Of a stretch of 43,669 nt of DNA, positions 1 through 7,995 are shown piece by piece; position 1 is the first letter of the stretch, and every line of letters starts with the position of its first letter. A model generated the notes under the pieces. It worked only from the letters and a program-made list of their open reading frames with translations, made no database searches and was not told where the DNA came from. The position numbers and the translations under genes are program-made. Where the stretch lies: positions 1 through 43,669 of the forward strand of contig NZ_CASFQD010000006.1 in the NCBI RefSeq assembly GCF_949296715.1, in the 5' to 3' direction. Origin of the DNA: an uncultured Alistipes sp. (GTDB taxonomy: Bacteria; Bacteroidota; Bacteroidia; Bacteroidales; Rikenellaceae).

Positions 1-722
1 AGCACGTAGATCGGGAAGACGGGCGGCGTGTTGAACATCGAGTTGTTCTCGACGTGCGTGCGGTAGTTGACCATCGTCGGCAGGTCGCGCACGATGCGGT
101 CGAGCATGTCCTCGCGGATGATGCCGAAGGCCACGCCCGCGGGTGCGAGGTTCTTCTGCGCACCGCCGTAGATCATGGCGTACTTCGTGACGTCGACCGG
201 ACGCGAGAGGATGTCGGACGACATGTCGGCGATCAGGGGCACCGGCGAGTCGATATCCTCATGGTACTCCGTACCGTAGATCGTGTTGTTGGTCGTGATG
301 TGCAGGTAGTCCAGATCGGTCGGAATGGCGAAACCCTTGGGGATGTAGGTGAAGTTGCGGTCCTCGGACGTGGCCAGCACCTCCACTTCGCCGTAGCGCT
401 TGGCCTCCTTGATGGCCTTCTTCGACCACACGCCCGTATTGACGTAACCGGCCTTCTTGCCCAGGAAGTTGGCGGGAATCTGATAGAAATAGGTGCTCGC
501 ACCGCCGCCCAGGTAGATGATCTTGTAGTTGTCGGGGATGTGGAGCAGCTCACGGAAAAGCGCATCGGCCTCGGCCATCACTTCGTCAAAGTCCTTCGAA
601 CGGTGCGAAATAGACAACAGCGAAAGGCCCGTGCCGTTGAAATCCAGGACCGCCTTGGCCGCATTTTCGATGACCTCATCCGCCAGGATGGAAGGTCCCG
701 CATTGAAATTGTGCTTTTTCAT
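1..722 (-). CDS. serC: Phosphoserine aminotransferase SerC, 3' end cut by window
   Basis: PLP-dependent aminotransferase that converts 3-phosphohydroxypyruvate and glutamate to phosphoserine in serine biosynthesis; the family also acts on the phosphohydroxythreonine intermediate of vitamin B6 synthesis. It is cytosolic. The minus-strand translation starts MKKHNFNAGPSILAD, the classic SerC N-terminus. It continues through GGGASTYFYQIPANFL and contains YGGAQKNLAPAG, whose Lys is the expected PLP Schiff-base residue. About 240 of roughly 360 residues are visible; the C-terminal third lies beyond the left edge. The ATG at 722 is preceded by a good promoter and a palindrome at the predicted transcription start, both listed separately. 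The enzyme identity is near certain. Which gene follows it is unknown. Confidence 0.97.
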   Translation of the reverse strand, partial: MKKHNFNAGPSILADEVIENAAKAVLDFNGTGLSLLSISHRSKDFDEVMAEADALFRELLHIPDNYKIIYLGGGASTYFYQIPANFLGKKAGYVNTGVWSKKAIKEAKRYGEVEVLATSEDRNFTYIPKGFAIPTDLDYLHITTNNTIYGTEYHEDIDSPVPLIADMSSDILSRPVDVTKYAMIYGGAQKNLAPAGVAFGIIREDMLDRIVRDLPTMVNYRTHVENNSMFNTPPVFPIYV

Positions 723-761
723 AATGATTTGAAATGTATTTTGGGTATTCAGATTTCCGAC

Positions 762-777
762 TGTTAGTTTACTAACA
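762..777. promoter_or_regulatory. Palindrome at serC transcription start (candidate operator)
   Basis: The sequence TGTTAGT-TT-ACTAACA has two perfect 7-base arms and a 2-base centre. It lies directly downstream, on the minus strand, of the serC -7 element at 778-785, so its centre coincides with the expected +1. A dimeric repressor bound there would block initiation. No regulator is identified. The half-sites resemble those of the BlaI-type operators at 28769-28842 but face the opposite way, so I do not assign it to BlaI. Confidence 0.5.
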
Positions 778-809
778 CAAATATATAAAATTTATTTCCG
801 AAAACCCAA
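778..809 (-). promoter_or_regulatory. serC promoter
   Basis: On the minus strand, TTG (CAA at 807-809) is followed after 21 bp by TATATTTG (778-785). This matches the Bacteroidota primary-sigma pattern TTG-N19-21-TAnnTTTG. The start codon is at 722, giving a leader of about 50 nt. Confidence 0.7.
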
Positions 810-871
810 GCCTTCGCCAAATAAATTTCACGCAACCGTCCGGAGGACCGGCTTTTTTGAATAGTTTTTTG

Positions 872-879
872 TATTTTTG
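872..879 (+). promoter_or_regulatory. Probable -7 element for the yicC-gmk operon
   Basis: TATTTTTG fits TAnnTTTG and lies 23 nt upstream of the yicC ATG. I see no convincing TTG at the usual distance, so the call rests on the -7 box and its position only. Confidence 0.4.
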
Positions 880-902
880 CCGAAATTTAACACCTCCGGG
901 TC

Positions 903-1775
903 ATGATAAAATCCATGACGGGCTTCGGCAAGGGCGAAGCCACGTTCCAGAACAAGAAAATCACGGTCGAGATCCGTTCGCTGAATTCCAAGCAGTTGGA
1001 CCTCAACCTGCGCCTGCCGGCCGTCTACCGGCAGTCGGAATACGAACTGCGCACGCTGATCGCCCGCACGGCGCAGCGCGGCAAGGTCGACGTCTTCGTC
1101 AACGTCGAGACGCAGCGCGTCGAAACCCCGGCGCGCATCAACCGCGAACTCTTCCGCGAATACCTCCGCCAGATGAACGACACGCTCTCGTATGCGGGCA
1201 TCGACGCCGACTACGACTCGCTCGTGCCGGCCATCCTGCGCATGCCGGAGGTCGTCGCCACCGAGTCGGAAACGGTCTCTGACGAGGAGCACGCCGCACT
1301 CATGGCCGCCGCGGAGACTGCCGCCGCACACCTCGACGCCTTCCGGGCGCAGGAGGGGGCCATCCTGATCGCCGACCTGCTGCGCCGCGTCGACCTGATC
1401 GAGCAGTACAAGCAGGAGGTCATCCCCTTCGAGAAGGCCCGCACGGAGACCATCCGCGCACGCATCCTGGACAGCCTCGCGCAGCTGAAGGTCGACGTCG
1501 ACCACAACCGCCTCGAGCAGGAGATGATCTTCTACCTCGAGAAACTCGACATCACCGAGGAGAAGGTGCGCCTGACGAACCACTGCCGCTACTTCCGCGA
1601 GGTGGCCGCGGGCGAGGAGGGCGCCGGGCGCAAGCTGGGCTTCATCGCCCAGGAGATGGGCCGCGAGATCAACACCATGGGCTCGAAGGCCAACGAAACG
1701 AACATCCAGATTCTCGTCGTCAAGATGAAGGACGAGCTGGAGAAGATCAAGGAACAGGTATTGAACATTCTCTGA
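903..1775 (+). CDS. yicC: YicC family protein (YicC/YloC-type endoribonuclease)
   Basis: A 290-residue protein of normal family length. The N-terminus MIKSMTGFGKGEA is the signature of the YicC N-terminal domain (about residues 1-155). The C-terminal DUF1732-type block (about 220-290) carries GRKLGFIAQEMGREINTMGSKAN, highly conserved in the family. E. coli YicC is reported to act on RNA and to affect small-RNA turnover; the role here is inferred from the family. The stop overlaps the gmk start by one base (TGATG), and yicC-gmk is a widely conserved pair, so translation is probably coupled. It is the first gene of a tight five-gene operon. Cytosolic, no transmembrane segments. Confidence 0.93.
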   Translation: MIKSMTGFGKGEATFQNKKITVEIRSLNSKQLDLNLRLPAVYRQSEYELRTLIARTAQRGKVDVFVNVETQRVETPARINRELFREYLRQMNDTLSYAGIDADYDSLVPAILRMPEVVATESETVSDEEHAALMAAAETAAAHLDAFRAQEGAILIADLLRRVDLIEQYKQEVIPFEKARTETIRARILDSLAQLKVDVDHNRLEQEMIFYLEKLDITEEKVRLTNHCRYFREVAAGEEGAGRKLGFIAQEMGREINTMGSKANETNIQILVVKMKDELEKIKEQVLNIL

Positions 1776-2344
1776 TGGGCCAGGTCGTCATATTCTCCGC
1801 CCCGAGCGGATCGGGCAAAACCACGATCGTGCGCCGGCTGCTGGCGCGCTATCCGCAGTTCGAATTCTCCATTTCGGCCACGAGCCGGGCGCCGCGCGGC
1901 ACCGAACGCGACGGCGTGGACTACCATTTCCTCACGCAGGAGGCCTTCATGCAGGCTGTCGCCGAGGGGCGCTTCGTCGAGTGGGAGGAGGTCTACAAGG
2001 GCACCTGCTACGGCACGCTGCGCAGCGAGGTCGAGCGCATCTGGGCCAAGGGACACATCATCCTCTTCGACGTCGACGTCATGGGCGGCATCAACCTCAA
2101 GCGCATCTTCGGCGCCGATGCCTGCTCGGTCTTCATCATGCCCCCCTCGGTCGAGGAGCTGCGCCGCCGCCTCGAAGGACGCGGCACGGACGCCCCGGAG
2201 GTGATCGAGCGCCGCATCGGCAAGGCCGAGTTCGAGCTGACGAAGGCGCCGGAGTTCGACCACACGGTCATCAACGACCGCCTCGACGACGCCGTGGAGG
2301 AGGTCTGCGCCATTCTCGACCGTTTCATCGCCCGCCGGTCATGA
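1775..2344 (+). CDS. gmk: Guanylate kinase
   Basis: Transfers phosphate from ATP to GMP, giving GDP for nucleotide pools and (p)ppGpp precursors. The 189-residue length is typical. The P-loop SAPSGSGKTT is at residues 8-17. The GMP-binding region SATSRAPRGTERDGVDYHF follows at about residue 33, and FDVDVMGGINLK is the conserved central strand. The start ATG at 1775 overlaps the yicC stop, and the stop overlaps the nadD start (ATGA at 2341-2344). Both overlaps suggest translational coupling. Identity is secure. Confidence 0.98.
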   Translation: MGQVVIFSAPSGSGKTTIVRRLLARYPQFEFSISATSRAPRGTERDGVDYHFLTQEAFMQAVAEGRFVEWEEVYKGTCYGTLRSEVERIWAKGHIILFDVDVMGGINLKRIFGADACSVFIMPPSVEELRRRLEGRGTDAPEVIERRIGKAEFELTKAPEFDHTVINDRLDDAVEEVCAILDRFIARRS

Positions 2345-3150
2345 CACGCGAACTGCTCTACTTCGGGTCGTTCAACCCGGTGCACAACGGGCATATCGCC
2401 CTGGCGGAGTACGCCCTCGAACGGGACCTGTGCGACGAAGTCGCGCTGATCGTCTCGCCCCAGAGCCCCTACAAGGCCGCCGCGGAGCTGGCTCCCGAGA
2501 TGGACCGCTTCGAGATGGCCGAGAAGGCCTGCGCCGCCTCGAAATACCCCGACCGGATCAAGGCCTCGGCCGTGGAGTTCCTGCTGCCGCGCCCCTCCTA
2601 TACGATCGACACGCTGCGCTTCCTCGAGAAGGAGTGCGGCGGGCGGATGCGCTTTGCGATCCTCATGGGCGGCGACCAGATCGCCGCGCTCGACGGCTGG
2701 AAGGAGTACGAACGGCTCTTCGACTACACGATCTACGTCTACCCGCGGCGCGGGGAGCGCGTCGAACGCTTCGCCGACCGCATCACGCTGCTCGACGACG
2801 CGCCGCTGCTCGACATCTCGGCCACCGACATCCGCCGCCGTGTCACGCAGGGCGAGCCGGTCACCGGGATGGTCGCCCCCTCCGTCGCGGAGCACATCCG
2901 GCAGAAGGGGCTGTGGAGCCCCGCCGACCTCGTTGCGTCGCTCACCGCACAGATAGAAAACACCCCCGACGACGTGCAGCTGCTCATCGCGCGCGGCAAG
3001 CTCCACTACCGGCTCAACGAGTGGGGCAAGGCGCTCAACGACTTCAACCGGGCCATGACGCTCGACCCCGCGGCGACCGAAGCCGCGCAGTATGCCGGCA
3101 TGATTCGCGAGATTCTGGAATTCCGATACAAAGACATCTACAACCCCTGA
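2341..3150 (+). CDS. nadD: Nicotinate-nucleotide adenylyltransferase NadD with C-terminal TPR-like extension
   Basis: Adenylates nicotinate mononucleotide in NAD synthesis. Residues 1 to about 195 form the usual nucleotidyltransferase fold: FGSFNPVHNGHIALAEYAL carries the HxGH-type motif and ISATDIRRRV the C-terminal ISxTxIR motif. The protein is 269 residues, about 70 longer than standard NadD. Residues 200-269 contain LLIARGKLHYRLNEWGKALN and DFNRAMTLDP, which read as one complete TPR hairpin plus a capping helix ending in IYNP. The start is fixed by the ATGA overlap with gmk. The stop overlaps the ddl start (TGATG at 3148). The catalytic call is secure. The role of the extension is unknown; a protein-contact surface is inferred. 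Confidence 0.95.
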   Translation: MTRELLYFGSFNPVHNGHIALAEYALERDLCDEVALIVSPQSPYKAAAELAPEMDRFEMAEKACAASKYPDRIKASAVEFLLPRPSYTIDTLRFLEKECGGRMRFAILMGGDQIAALDGWKEYERLFDYTIYVYPRRGERVERFADRITLLDDAPLLDISATDIRRRVTQGEPVTGMVAPSVAEHIRQKGLWSPADLVASLTAQIENTPDDVQLLIARGKLHYRLNEWGKALNDFNRAMTLDPAATEAAQYAGMIREILEFRYKDIYNP

Positions 3151-4136
3151 TGGAAAGACTCAAGATTGCCCTTCTGGCAGGCGGCGACTCCCCCGAGCGG
3201 GAGATCGCCCTGCAGAGCGCCGCACAGATCGAGGCGGCGCTCGACCACACGAAATACGACATCACGGTCATCGACCTGCACCACCGCGACTGGCACTACA
3301 CGGCCCCCGACGGCCGGCAGTGGCAGGTCGACAAGAACGACTTTTCGCTCACGGTCGACGGCAAGCGCAAGGCCTTCGACTACGCACTCATCATCATCCA
3401 CGGCACGCCGGGCGAGGACGGACGCCTGCAGGGTTACCTCGACATGATGGGCATTCCCTATTCGTCGTGCTCGATGACCTCGTCGGTCATCACCTTCGAC
3501 AAGATCACGACCAAGCGCACGCTCGCAGGCCGCGGCATCTCGCTCGCACGCGAGGTCTTCCTGCGCCGCGGCGAGGCCTTCGATCCGGCGCGCATCGTCG
3601 CCGGGCTGGGTCTTCCGCTCTTCGTGAAGCCCAACGCCAACGGATCGTCATTCGGCGTGACGAAGGTCCTCACGGCCGAAGAGCTGCCCGCAGCCGTCGA
3701 CGCCGCCTTCGCACAGGGCGACGAAATCCTCATCGAGGAGTGCATCACGGGCCGCGAGATGGGTTGCGGCATCCTCGTGGCGGGCGGCCGCGAGTACCTC
3801 TTCCCGATCACGGAGATCGTCCCCAAAAAGGCCTTCTTCGACTACGAGGCCAAGTACACGGCGGGGCTCTCCGACGAGATCACCCCGGCGCCGATCGACG
3901 AATCGGTCCGCCGCGAGCTCAACCGCATGACAAGCGAAGCCTACCGCGCCTGCCGCTGCTCGGGCGTCGTGCGCGTGGACTTCATCGTCACGCCCGAGGG
4001 ACGTCCCTACTTCATCGAGCTGAACTCCATCCCGGGCATGAGCGCCGGGAGCATCGTCCCGAAGCAGGTGCGCCAGATGGGCATGACGCTCGGGGAGCTC
4101 TACGATATCATCATCGCCGACACGTACCGCAAATGA
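3150..4136 (+). CDS. ddl: D-alanine--D-alanine ligase
   Basis: ATP-grasp ligase making D-Ala-D-Ala for the peptidoglycan stem peptide; 328 residues, normal for the family. The N-terminal lobe begins MERLKIALLAGGDSPEREIAL. The ATP-grasp core includes LFVKPNANGSSFGVTKV. The metal- and substrate-binding end reads VDFIVTPEGRPYFIELNSIP then GMSAGSIVPKQ, in which the E-x-N and the SxxP region are characteristic. The start ATG at 3150 overlaps the nadD stop, and the stop overlaps the next start (ATGA at 4133). Position between nucleotide-metabolism genes and a downstream cell-wall hydrolase (4754) fits an envelope-growth operon. Confidence 0.97.
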   Translation: MERLKIALLAGGDSPEREIALQSAAQIEAALDHTKYDITVIDLHHRDWHYTAPDGRQWQVDKNDFSLTVDGKRKAFDYALIIIHGTPGEDGRLQGYLDMMGIPYSSCSMTSSVITFDKITTKRTLAGRGISLAREVFLRRGEAFDPARIVAGLGLPLFVKPNANGSSFGVTKVLTAEELPAAVDAAFAQGDEILIEECITGREMGCGILVAGGREYLFPITEIVPKKAFFDYEAKYTAGLSDEITPAPIDESVRRELNRMTSEAYRACRCSGVVRVDFIVTPEGRPYFIELNSIPGMSAGSIVPKQVRQMGMTLGELYDIIIADTYRK

Positions 4137-4708
4137 TCGAGATCGACGACAAGATCGTAAGCGCGGACCTGCTGCGCGAGTGCTTCGCCTGCGACCTGAC
4201 GGCCTGCAAGGGCATCTGCTGCGTCGAGGGCAATGCGGGCGCGCCGCTCGAGATCGACGAGGTCGACACGCTCGAGCGCGAATATCCGAACTACCGTCCC
4301 TACATGACAGCGGAGGGGATCGAGGCCGTCGAGCGGCAGGGCTTCATGGTCGTGGACGAGGAGGGCGACTACACCACGCCGCTGGTCGACGACGCCGAGT
4401 GCGCCTATGCCTGCCGCGGCGAGGGCGGCGTGACGCTCTGCGCCATCGAGAAGGCGTGGCAGGAGGGCCGCACGACGTTCCGCAAGCCGATATCGTGCCA
4501 CCTCTATCCGATTCGCCTGATGCGTTTCTCGAACGGCACGATCGGGCTGAACTACCACCGCTGGTCGGTCTGCGAGGCAGCCCGGACCTGCGGCCGCAAA
4601 CTGGGCATCCCGGTCTACAAGTCGCTGCGCGAGCCGATCATCCGCCGCTTCGGCGAGGAGTTCTACCGCGCGCTGGAGGCCGCCGAGGAGCTGCTCAAAC
4701 AACAGTAG
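4133..4708 (+). CDS. DUF3109 family cysteine-rich protein
   Basis: A 191-residue protein of a family common in Bacteroidota and without firm function. It begins MIEIDDKIVSADLLRECFAC. Cysteines cluster in CFACDLTACKGICC (about residues 18-31), in CAYAC and LCAIE (about 86-105), in ISCHLYPIR and in CEAARTC. This pattern suggests a metal or Fe-S centre, as in YkgJ-type proteins. There is no signal peptide or membrane segment. The start ATG overlaps the ddl stop, so it is translationally tied to the operon. The family assignment is confident; biochemical activity is not predicted. Confidence 0.88.
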   Translation: MIEIDDKIVSADLLRECFACDLTACKGICCVEGNAGAPLEIDEVDTLEREYPNYRPYMTAEGIEAVERQGFMVVDEEGDYTTPLVDDAECAYACRGEGGVTLCAIEKAWQEGRTTFRKPISCHLYPIRLMRFSNGTIGLNYHRWSVCEAARTCGRKLGIPVYKSLREPIIRRFGEEFYRALEAAEELLKQQ

Positions 4709-4753
4709 GAGAGGCAAAGTCGCTCTCCGAACCGTAAAAGAGACCATACACCT

Positions 4754-5956
4754 ATGAAAAGATACCTGCTGACACTGGCCGTCCTTGCGACGACATTCAC
4801 CGCGGAGGCGCGCGCCGCACGTCCCTCGCGGGCCGCACTCCAACAACAGGCCGTCGAGGCGATGGCCGAGGCCGATTCGCTGCGCCGGCTCTCCGACACG
4901 CAGAGCGTGCTGATCGACTCGCTGCAACAGCTGCTCGACCGCACCGAAGCGGCTCTCGCGGCGCGCCATGCGGCGAACCGGACCCCCGAAGCGGAACTCA
5001 CGCCCGAGCAGCGGGCCGAGGACTCCGTCGCCACGCTGCGCCTGCGCCTCGAACGCAAGCAGATCGAATCGACGTTCGACACGAACGGCCTGACGGTCAT
5101 CGACACGCTCAACTCGGGCAACGACGCCCTCTACGTCATTCTCTACGGCAACAACACCTGGAAATATGTCCGCAACCGCGCCGTGGCGAAGGACAGCACC
5201 ATCTTCGAAAAGTACTGGGACACCGAGTCGCTCTTCCCGTACCAGTCGGTCGACATGGCCGCCATGCCGCAGTCGGTGGTCATCGACCTGATCGACTCGA
5301 CGCGCAGCTACCACTGCCCCTATCAGGGTGCGGTCAACCCGCGCGGCAAGTACGGGCCGCGCCGCGGACGCCGCCACCAGGGCGTGGACCTGCCGCTCAA
5401 GATGGGCGAGCCGGTCTATGCGACCTTCTGCGGGCGCGTGCGCATCTCGAAGTACGTGCGCGGCTACGGCAATCTGGTCATCATCCGCCACGACAACGGG
5501 CTGGAGACCTACTACGGCCACCTCTCCGAGCGGCTGGCCGAGCCGGGACAGTGGGTCGAGGCGGGCGAGGTGATCGGTCTGGGCGGCTCGACAGGCCGTT
5601 CGACGGGGCCCCACCTGCACTTCGAAACCCGCTACTACGGACAGGCGTTCGATCCCGAGCGGCTGATCGACTTCAAGAACGGCATGCTCTGCCGCGAAAC
5701 CTTCCTGCTGAAAAAGTCCTTCTTCAGCATCTATTCGAATGCCGGGCAGGACTTCGAGGACGAGATCGCCAACGAGGAGCAGGACAAGAAGGAGGCGGCC
5801 GAAAAGGCGGCCATGCGCTATCACCGCATCCGCTCGGGCGATACGCTGGGTGCCATCGCCCGCCGCTACGGCACCACGGTCTCGAACATCTGCCGCCTGA
5901 ACGGCATCAAGTCGACGACAATCCTGCGCATCGGCCGCACGCTGCGCGTAAGATAA
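4754..5956 (+). CDS. Secreted M23 peptidase with C-terminal LysM domain
   Basis: Probable periplasmic peptidoglycan endopeptidase, 400 residues. A signal peptide (MKRYLLTLAVLATTFTAEAR) is followed by an alpha-helical, possibly coiled-coil stretch (about 25-100). The M23 LytM core spans about 200-315. It has zinc ligands in RRHQGVDLP and in the HLHFE motif, plus the YGNLVIIRHDNGLETYYGH strand region. A LysM repeat closes the protein (YHRIRSGDTLGAIARRYGTT, about 355-400), which would anchor it to glycan. It lies 45 nt after the DUF3109 gene and is probably the last gene of the yicC-ddl operon. A terminator follows at 5993. The exact bond cleaved cannot be told from sequence. Confidence 0.94.
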   Translation: MKRYLLTLAVLATTFTAEARAARPSRAALQQQAVEAMAEADSLRRLSDTQSVLIDSLQQLLDRTEAALAARHAANRTPEAELTPEQRAEDSVATLRLRLERKQIESTFDTNGLTVIDTLNSGNDALYVILYGNNTWKYVRNRAVAKDSTIFEKYWDTESLFPYQSVDMAAMPQSVVIDLIDSTRSYHCPYQGAVNPRGKYGPRRGRRHQGVDLPLKMGEPVYATFCGRVRISKYVRGYGNLVIIRHDNGLETYYGHLSERLAEPGQWVEAGEVIGLGGSTGRSTGPHLHFETRYYGQAFDPERLIDFKNGMLCRETFLLKKSFFSIYSNAGQDFEDEIANEEQDKKEAAEKAAMRYHRIRSGDTLGAIARRYGTTVSNICRLNGIKSTTILRIGRTLRVR

Positions 5957-5992
5957 CAAGAGGGTAGAGAGCAACATCTCCCGGACATAAAG

Positions 5993-6024
5993 AGAGGGGC
6001 CGCAGACAATCTGCGGCCCCTCTT
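5993..6024. terminator. Bidirectional terminator between convergent genes
   Basis: A perfect 13-bp stem, AGAGGGGCCGCAG (5993-6005) and CTGCGGCCCCTCT (6011-6023), closes a 5-nt loop. It sits 36 nt after the M23 peptidase stop. The T-run is short on both strands (TCTT on plus, CTCTTTATG on minus). It is placed to end both the plus-strand operon and read-through from proC. Confidence 0.75.
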
Positions 6025-6188
6025 CGTATATCTGTGTATATCTGTCAGCGCTGGCCAAACGGCGAGCAGGGGGGCCCGGCACAAAAGGCTATGCGGAGTG
6101 AGAGAGAACCGGGACAAACAGCGGAGCGGGAGAAAACCGGATCAAACGGCAGAGCGGAACCGGACCGAAGAACTCCGATCGCGCGGGA
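6025..6188. other. Intergenic spacer, purine-rich, no gene seen
   Basis: Lies between the terminator and the proC stop. The plus strand is rich in A and G with repeated short words such as GAGCGG and ACCGGA. Reading frames here lack recognisable protein features. I see no promoter or RNA gene. Confidence 0.5.
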
Positions 6189-6968
6189 TTATTTCCCCTC
6201 GATGGCATCCACGGCGTCGATCACCGCGGCGCGGAAGGCATGGCGTTCCAGCTCGGCCACACCGACAATCGTCGTGCCGCCGGGCGAGCAGACGGCATCC
6301 TTCATCGCTGCGGGGTGGGCACCGCTCTCAAGCTGCAGGGGTCCCGTCCCGACGACCATCTGGCTCACCATGCGGTAGGCCTCGGCCCGCGGGATGCCGT
6401 GCTTGACGGCCGCATCGCCCAGCGCCTCGATGAACATCGCGACAAAGGCCGGGGCACAGCCGCAGACCGTGCCGGCGACGGCCAGCAGCGGGGTGTCGAC
6501 CTCGACGACCATGCCCACGCCGCCGAGCAGCGCACGCACGGCCTGCCACTCGTCCTCGGTGAGGCTGTGGCGCCGCTCGCAGACGACGATCCCTTCGCAG
6601 ACCGACACGGGCATGTTGGGGATCGTGCTTATGTGGTGCGTTCCCGGTGCAAGGAGGGCCTCATAACGGTCGAACGTGAAGCCCGCAGCCACCGAGAGGA
6701 CAATCTTGCCTGCGAGCCGCCCGCGCAGGGGCGTCAGCACGGCCTCGACCTGGTGGGGCTTCACGGCGACGACCACCACGTCGGCAAAGTCCGCGACCTG
6801 TGCGGCGTCCGCCAACGGGCGGATGCCCCGCGCCGCGGCATTCCGGCAGAGCTTCTCCCAATCGCGTGCGCAGGCCGCAACCTCGTCGGGTGCGACCCTG
6901 CCGCTGCGCAGCAGGCCGTCGGCGAGGGCCTGCGCCATGTTTCCGAATCCGAGGAATCCGATCTTCAT
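6189..6968 (-). CDS. proC: Pyrroline-5-carboxylate reductase
   Basis: Last step of proline synthesis: reduces pyrroline-5-carboxylate with NAD(P)H. The 259-residue protein opens with the Rossmann motif MKIGFLGFGNMAQALADGLL. Then come VVVAVKPHQVEAVL, STIPNMPVSVCEG, and the C-terminal substrate-binding signature in AMKDAVCSPGGTTIVGVAEL. Length and motif order are standard. It starts 7 nt downstream of the yggS stop; proC and the PLP-binding protein YggS are frequent neighbours in bacteria. Cytosolic. Identity is secure. Confidence 0.97.
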   Translation of the reverse strand: MKIGFLGFGNMAQALADGLLRSGRVAPDEVAACARDWEKLCRNAAARGIRPLADAAQVADFADVVVVAVKPHQVEAVLTPLRGRLAGKIVLSVAAGFTFDRYEALLAPGTHHISTIPNMPVSVCEGIVVCERRHSLTEDEWQAVRALLGGVGMVVEVDTPLLAVAGTVCGCAPAFVAMFIEALGDAAVKHGIPRAEAYRMVSQMVVGTGPLQLESGAHPAAMKDAVCSPGGTTIVGVAELERHAFRAAVIDAVDAIEGK

Positions 6969-6975
6969 ATCCGTA

Positions 6976-7650
6976 TCAGTGTTGTGCGGCGGAGTAGTCG
7001 CGTTCGCCGAAGATAAGCGAGCCGACGCGCACCATCGTCGCGCCGCACGCCACGGCCAGCGGATAGTCGTGCGACATGCCCATCGAGAGGGTGTCGAACT
7101 CCGGCCCGAAATGGGGCTTCAGCCGCCCGAAGCAGCGCCGCAGCTCCTCGAAGTCGCGCCGCACGACCGCCTCGTCGTCCGTGTTGGAAGCGATGCCCAT
7201 CACGCCGCACACCCGCACGTCGGGCAGCGCCGCAAAGGGCGACGTGGCGATCCACGCCTCCAGTTCGCCGAAGTCCCAGCCGCTCTTGGTCTCCTCGCGC
7301 GCCACGTGGATTTCGAGCAGGATGTCGATCACCCGGCCGCACTTGGCCGCCTCCTTCTGGATCGCCTCGGCAAGACGCGCGCTGTCGACCGAATGGATCA
7401 GCGCCACGAACGGCGCGATGTACTTGACCTTGTTGGTTTGCAGGTGGCCGATCATGTGCCACTCGATGTCGCGGGGCAGCGCCTCATACTTCTCGCGCAG
7501 CTCCTGCGGGCGGCTCTCGCCGAAGATGCGCTGCCCGGCATCGTAGGCCTCGCGGATCGCTGCGGCAGGGTGGGTCTTCGACACCGCCACCAGCGTGACG
7601 TCCCCCGGCAGCGAGCGGCGCACGGCCGACAACTGACTCTCTATTGACAT
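6976..7650 (-). CDS. yggS: YggS/PLPBP family PLP-binding protein
   Basis: A 224-residue alanine-racemase-fold protein involved in pyridoxal-phosphate homeostasis rather than catalysis. The N-terminus MSIESQLSAVRRSLPGDVTL leads to VAVSKTHP, whose Lys is the expected PLP attachment site. Other family blocks are FGESRPQELREKYEALP, WHMIGHLQTNKVKYI, HSVDS and LSMGMSHDYPLAVACGATMVRVGSLIFG. It forms an operon with proC (7-nt gap). No clear TAnnTTTG promoter is seen upstream of 7650. Identity is secure. Confidence 0.96.
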   Translation of the reverse strand: MSIESQLSAVRRSLPGDVTLVAVSKTHPAAAIREAYDAGQRIFGESRPQELREKYEALPRDIEWHMIGHLQTNKVKYIAPFVALIHSVDSARLAEAIQKEAAKCGRVIDILLEIHVAREETKSGWDFGELEAWIATSPFAALPDVRVCGVMGIASNTDDEAVVRRDFEELRRCFGRLKPHFGPEFDTLSMGMSHDYPLAVACGATMVRVGSLIFGERDYSAAQH

Positions 7651-7943
7651 ATCATCCTATTTATATGGTTCACAAATTCCCTCCCGATCCGAAAAAAGGT
7701 CCGGACACTCCGAACCCGCCATTCCACGCCCGTCCACCGGACCGGCAGAATTCCGGGGCAGGGGAGCCGTTCACTCCGCAACGGCACCCCGTCCGGCATG
7801 CAGACAGAGACATCCGCGGCGAAAAGGCCGGGGCTTCATGCGGCCCCTCCCGCAACAAGCAACTCATTATCGGCCCGTTACACATCGTCCATACCGCATG
7901 TGGGCCGCACTCCGGCCGCGGGCCATACAAAGATAGGAAATTT
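7651..7943. other. Intergenic region between divergent yggS and dipeptidase genes
   Basis: About 290 bp without a supportable gene. Open frames cross it on both strands but show no protein-like composition. The plus strand is rich in C and A with many CCG/CGG words. The only signal I recognise is the dipeptidase promoter at its right end. Confidence 0.5.
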
Positions 7944-7973
7944 TTGCCATTTGCGATTTGTTTTGTACATTTG
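7944..7973 (+). promoter_or_regulatory. Promoter of the C69 dipeptidase gene
   Basis: TTG at 7944-7946, a 19-bp spacer, then TACATTTG at 7966-7973, matching the Bacteroidota consensus. The ATG at 7996 is 22 nt beyond the box. This also argues against the in-frame upstream ATG at 7798. Confidence 0.75.
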
Positions 7974-7995
7974 TTTCCTAACTCAACACACGGAT

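Noticed and set aside
762..777. serC palindrome as a BlaI operator
   Set aside because: The half-sites are in reverse order (TTAGT-N2-ACTAA instead of ACTAA-N4-TTAGT), so the same protein would not be expected to bind.
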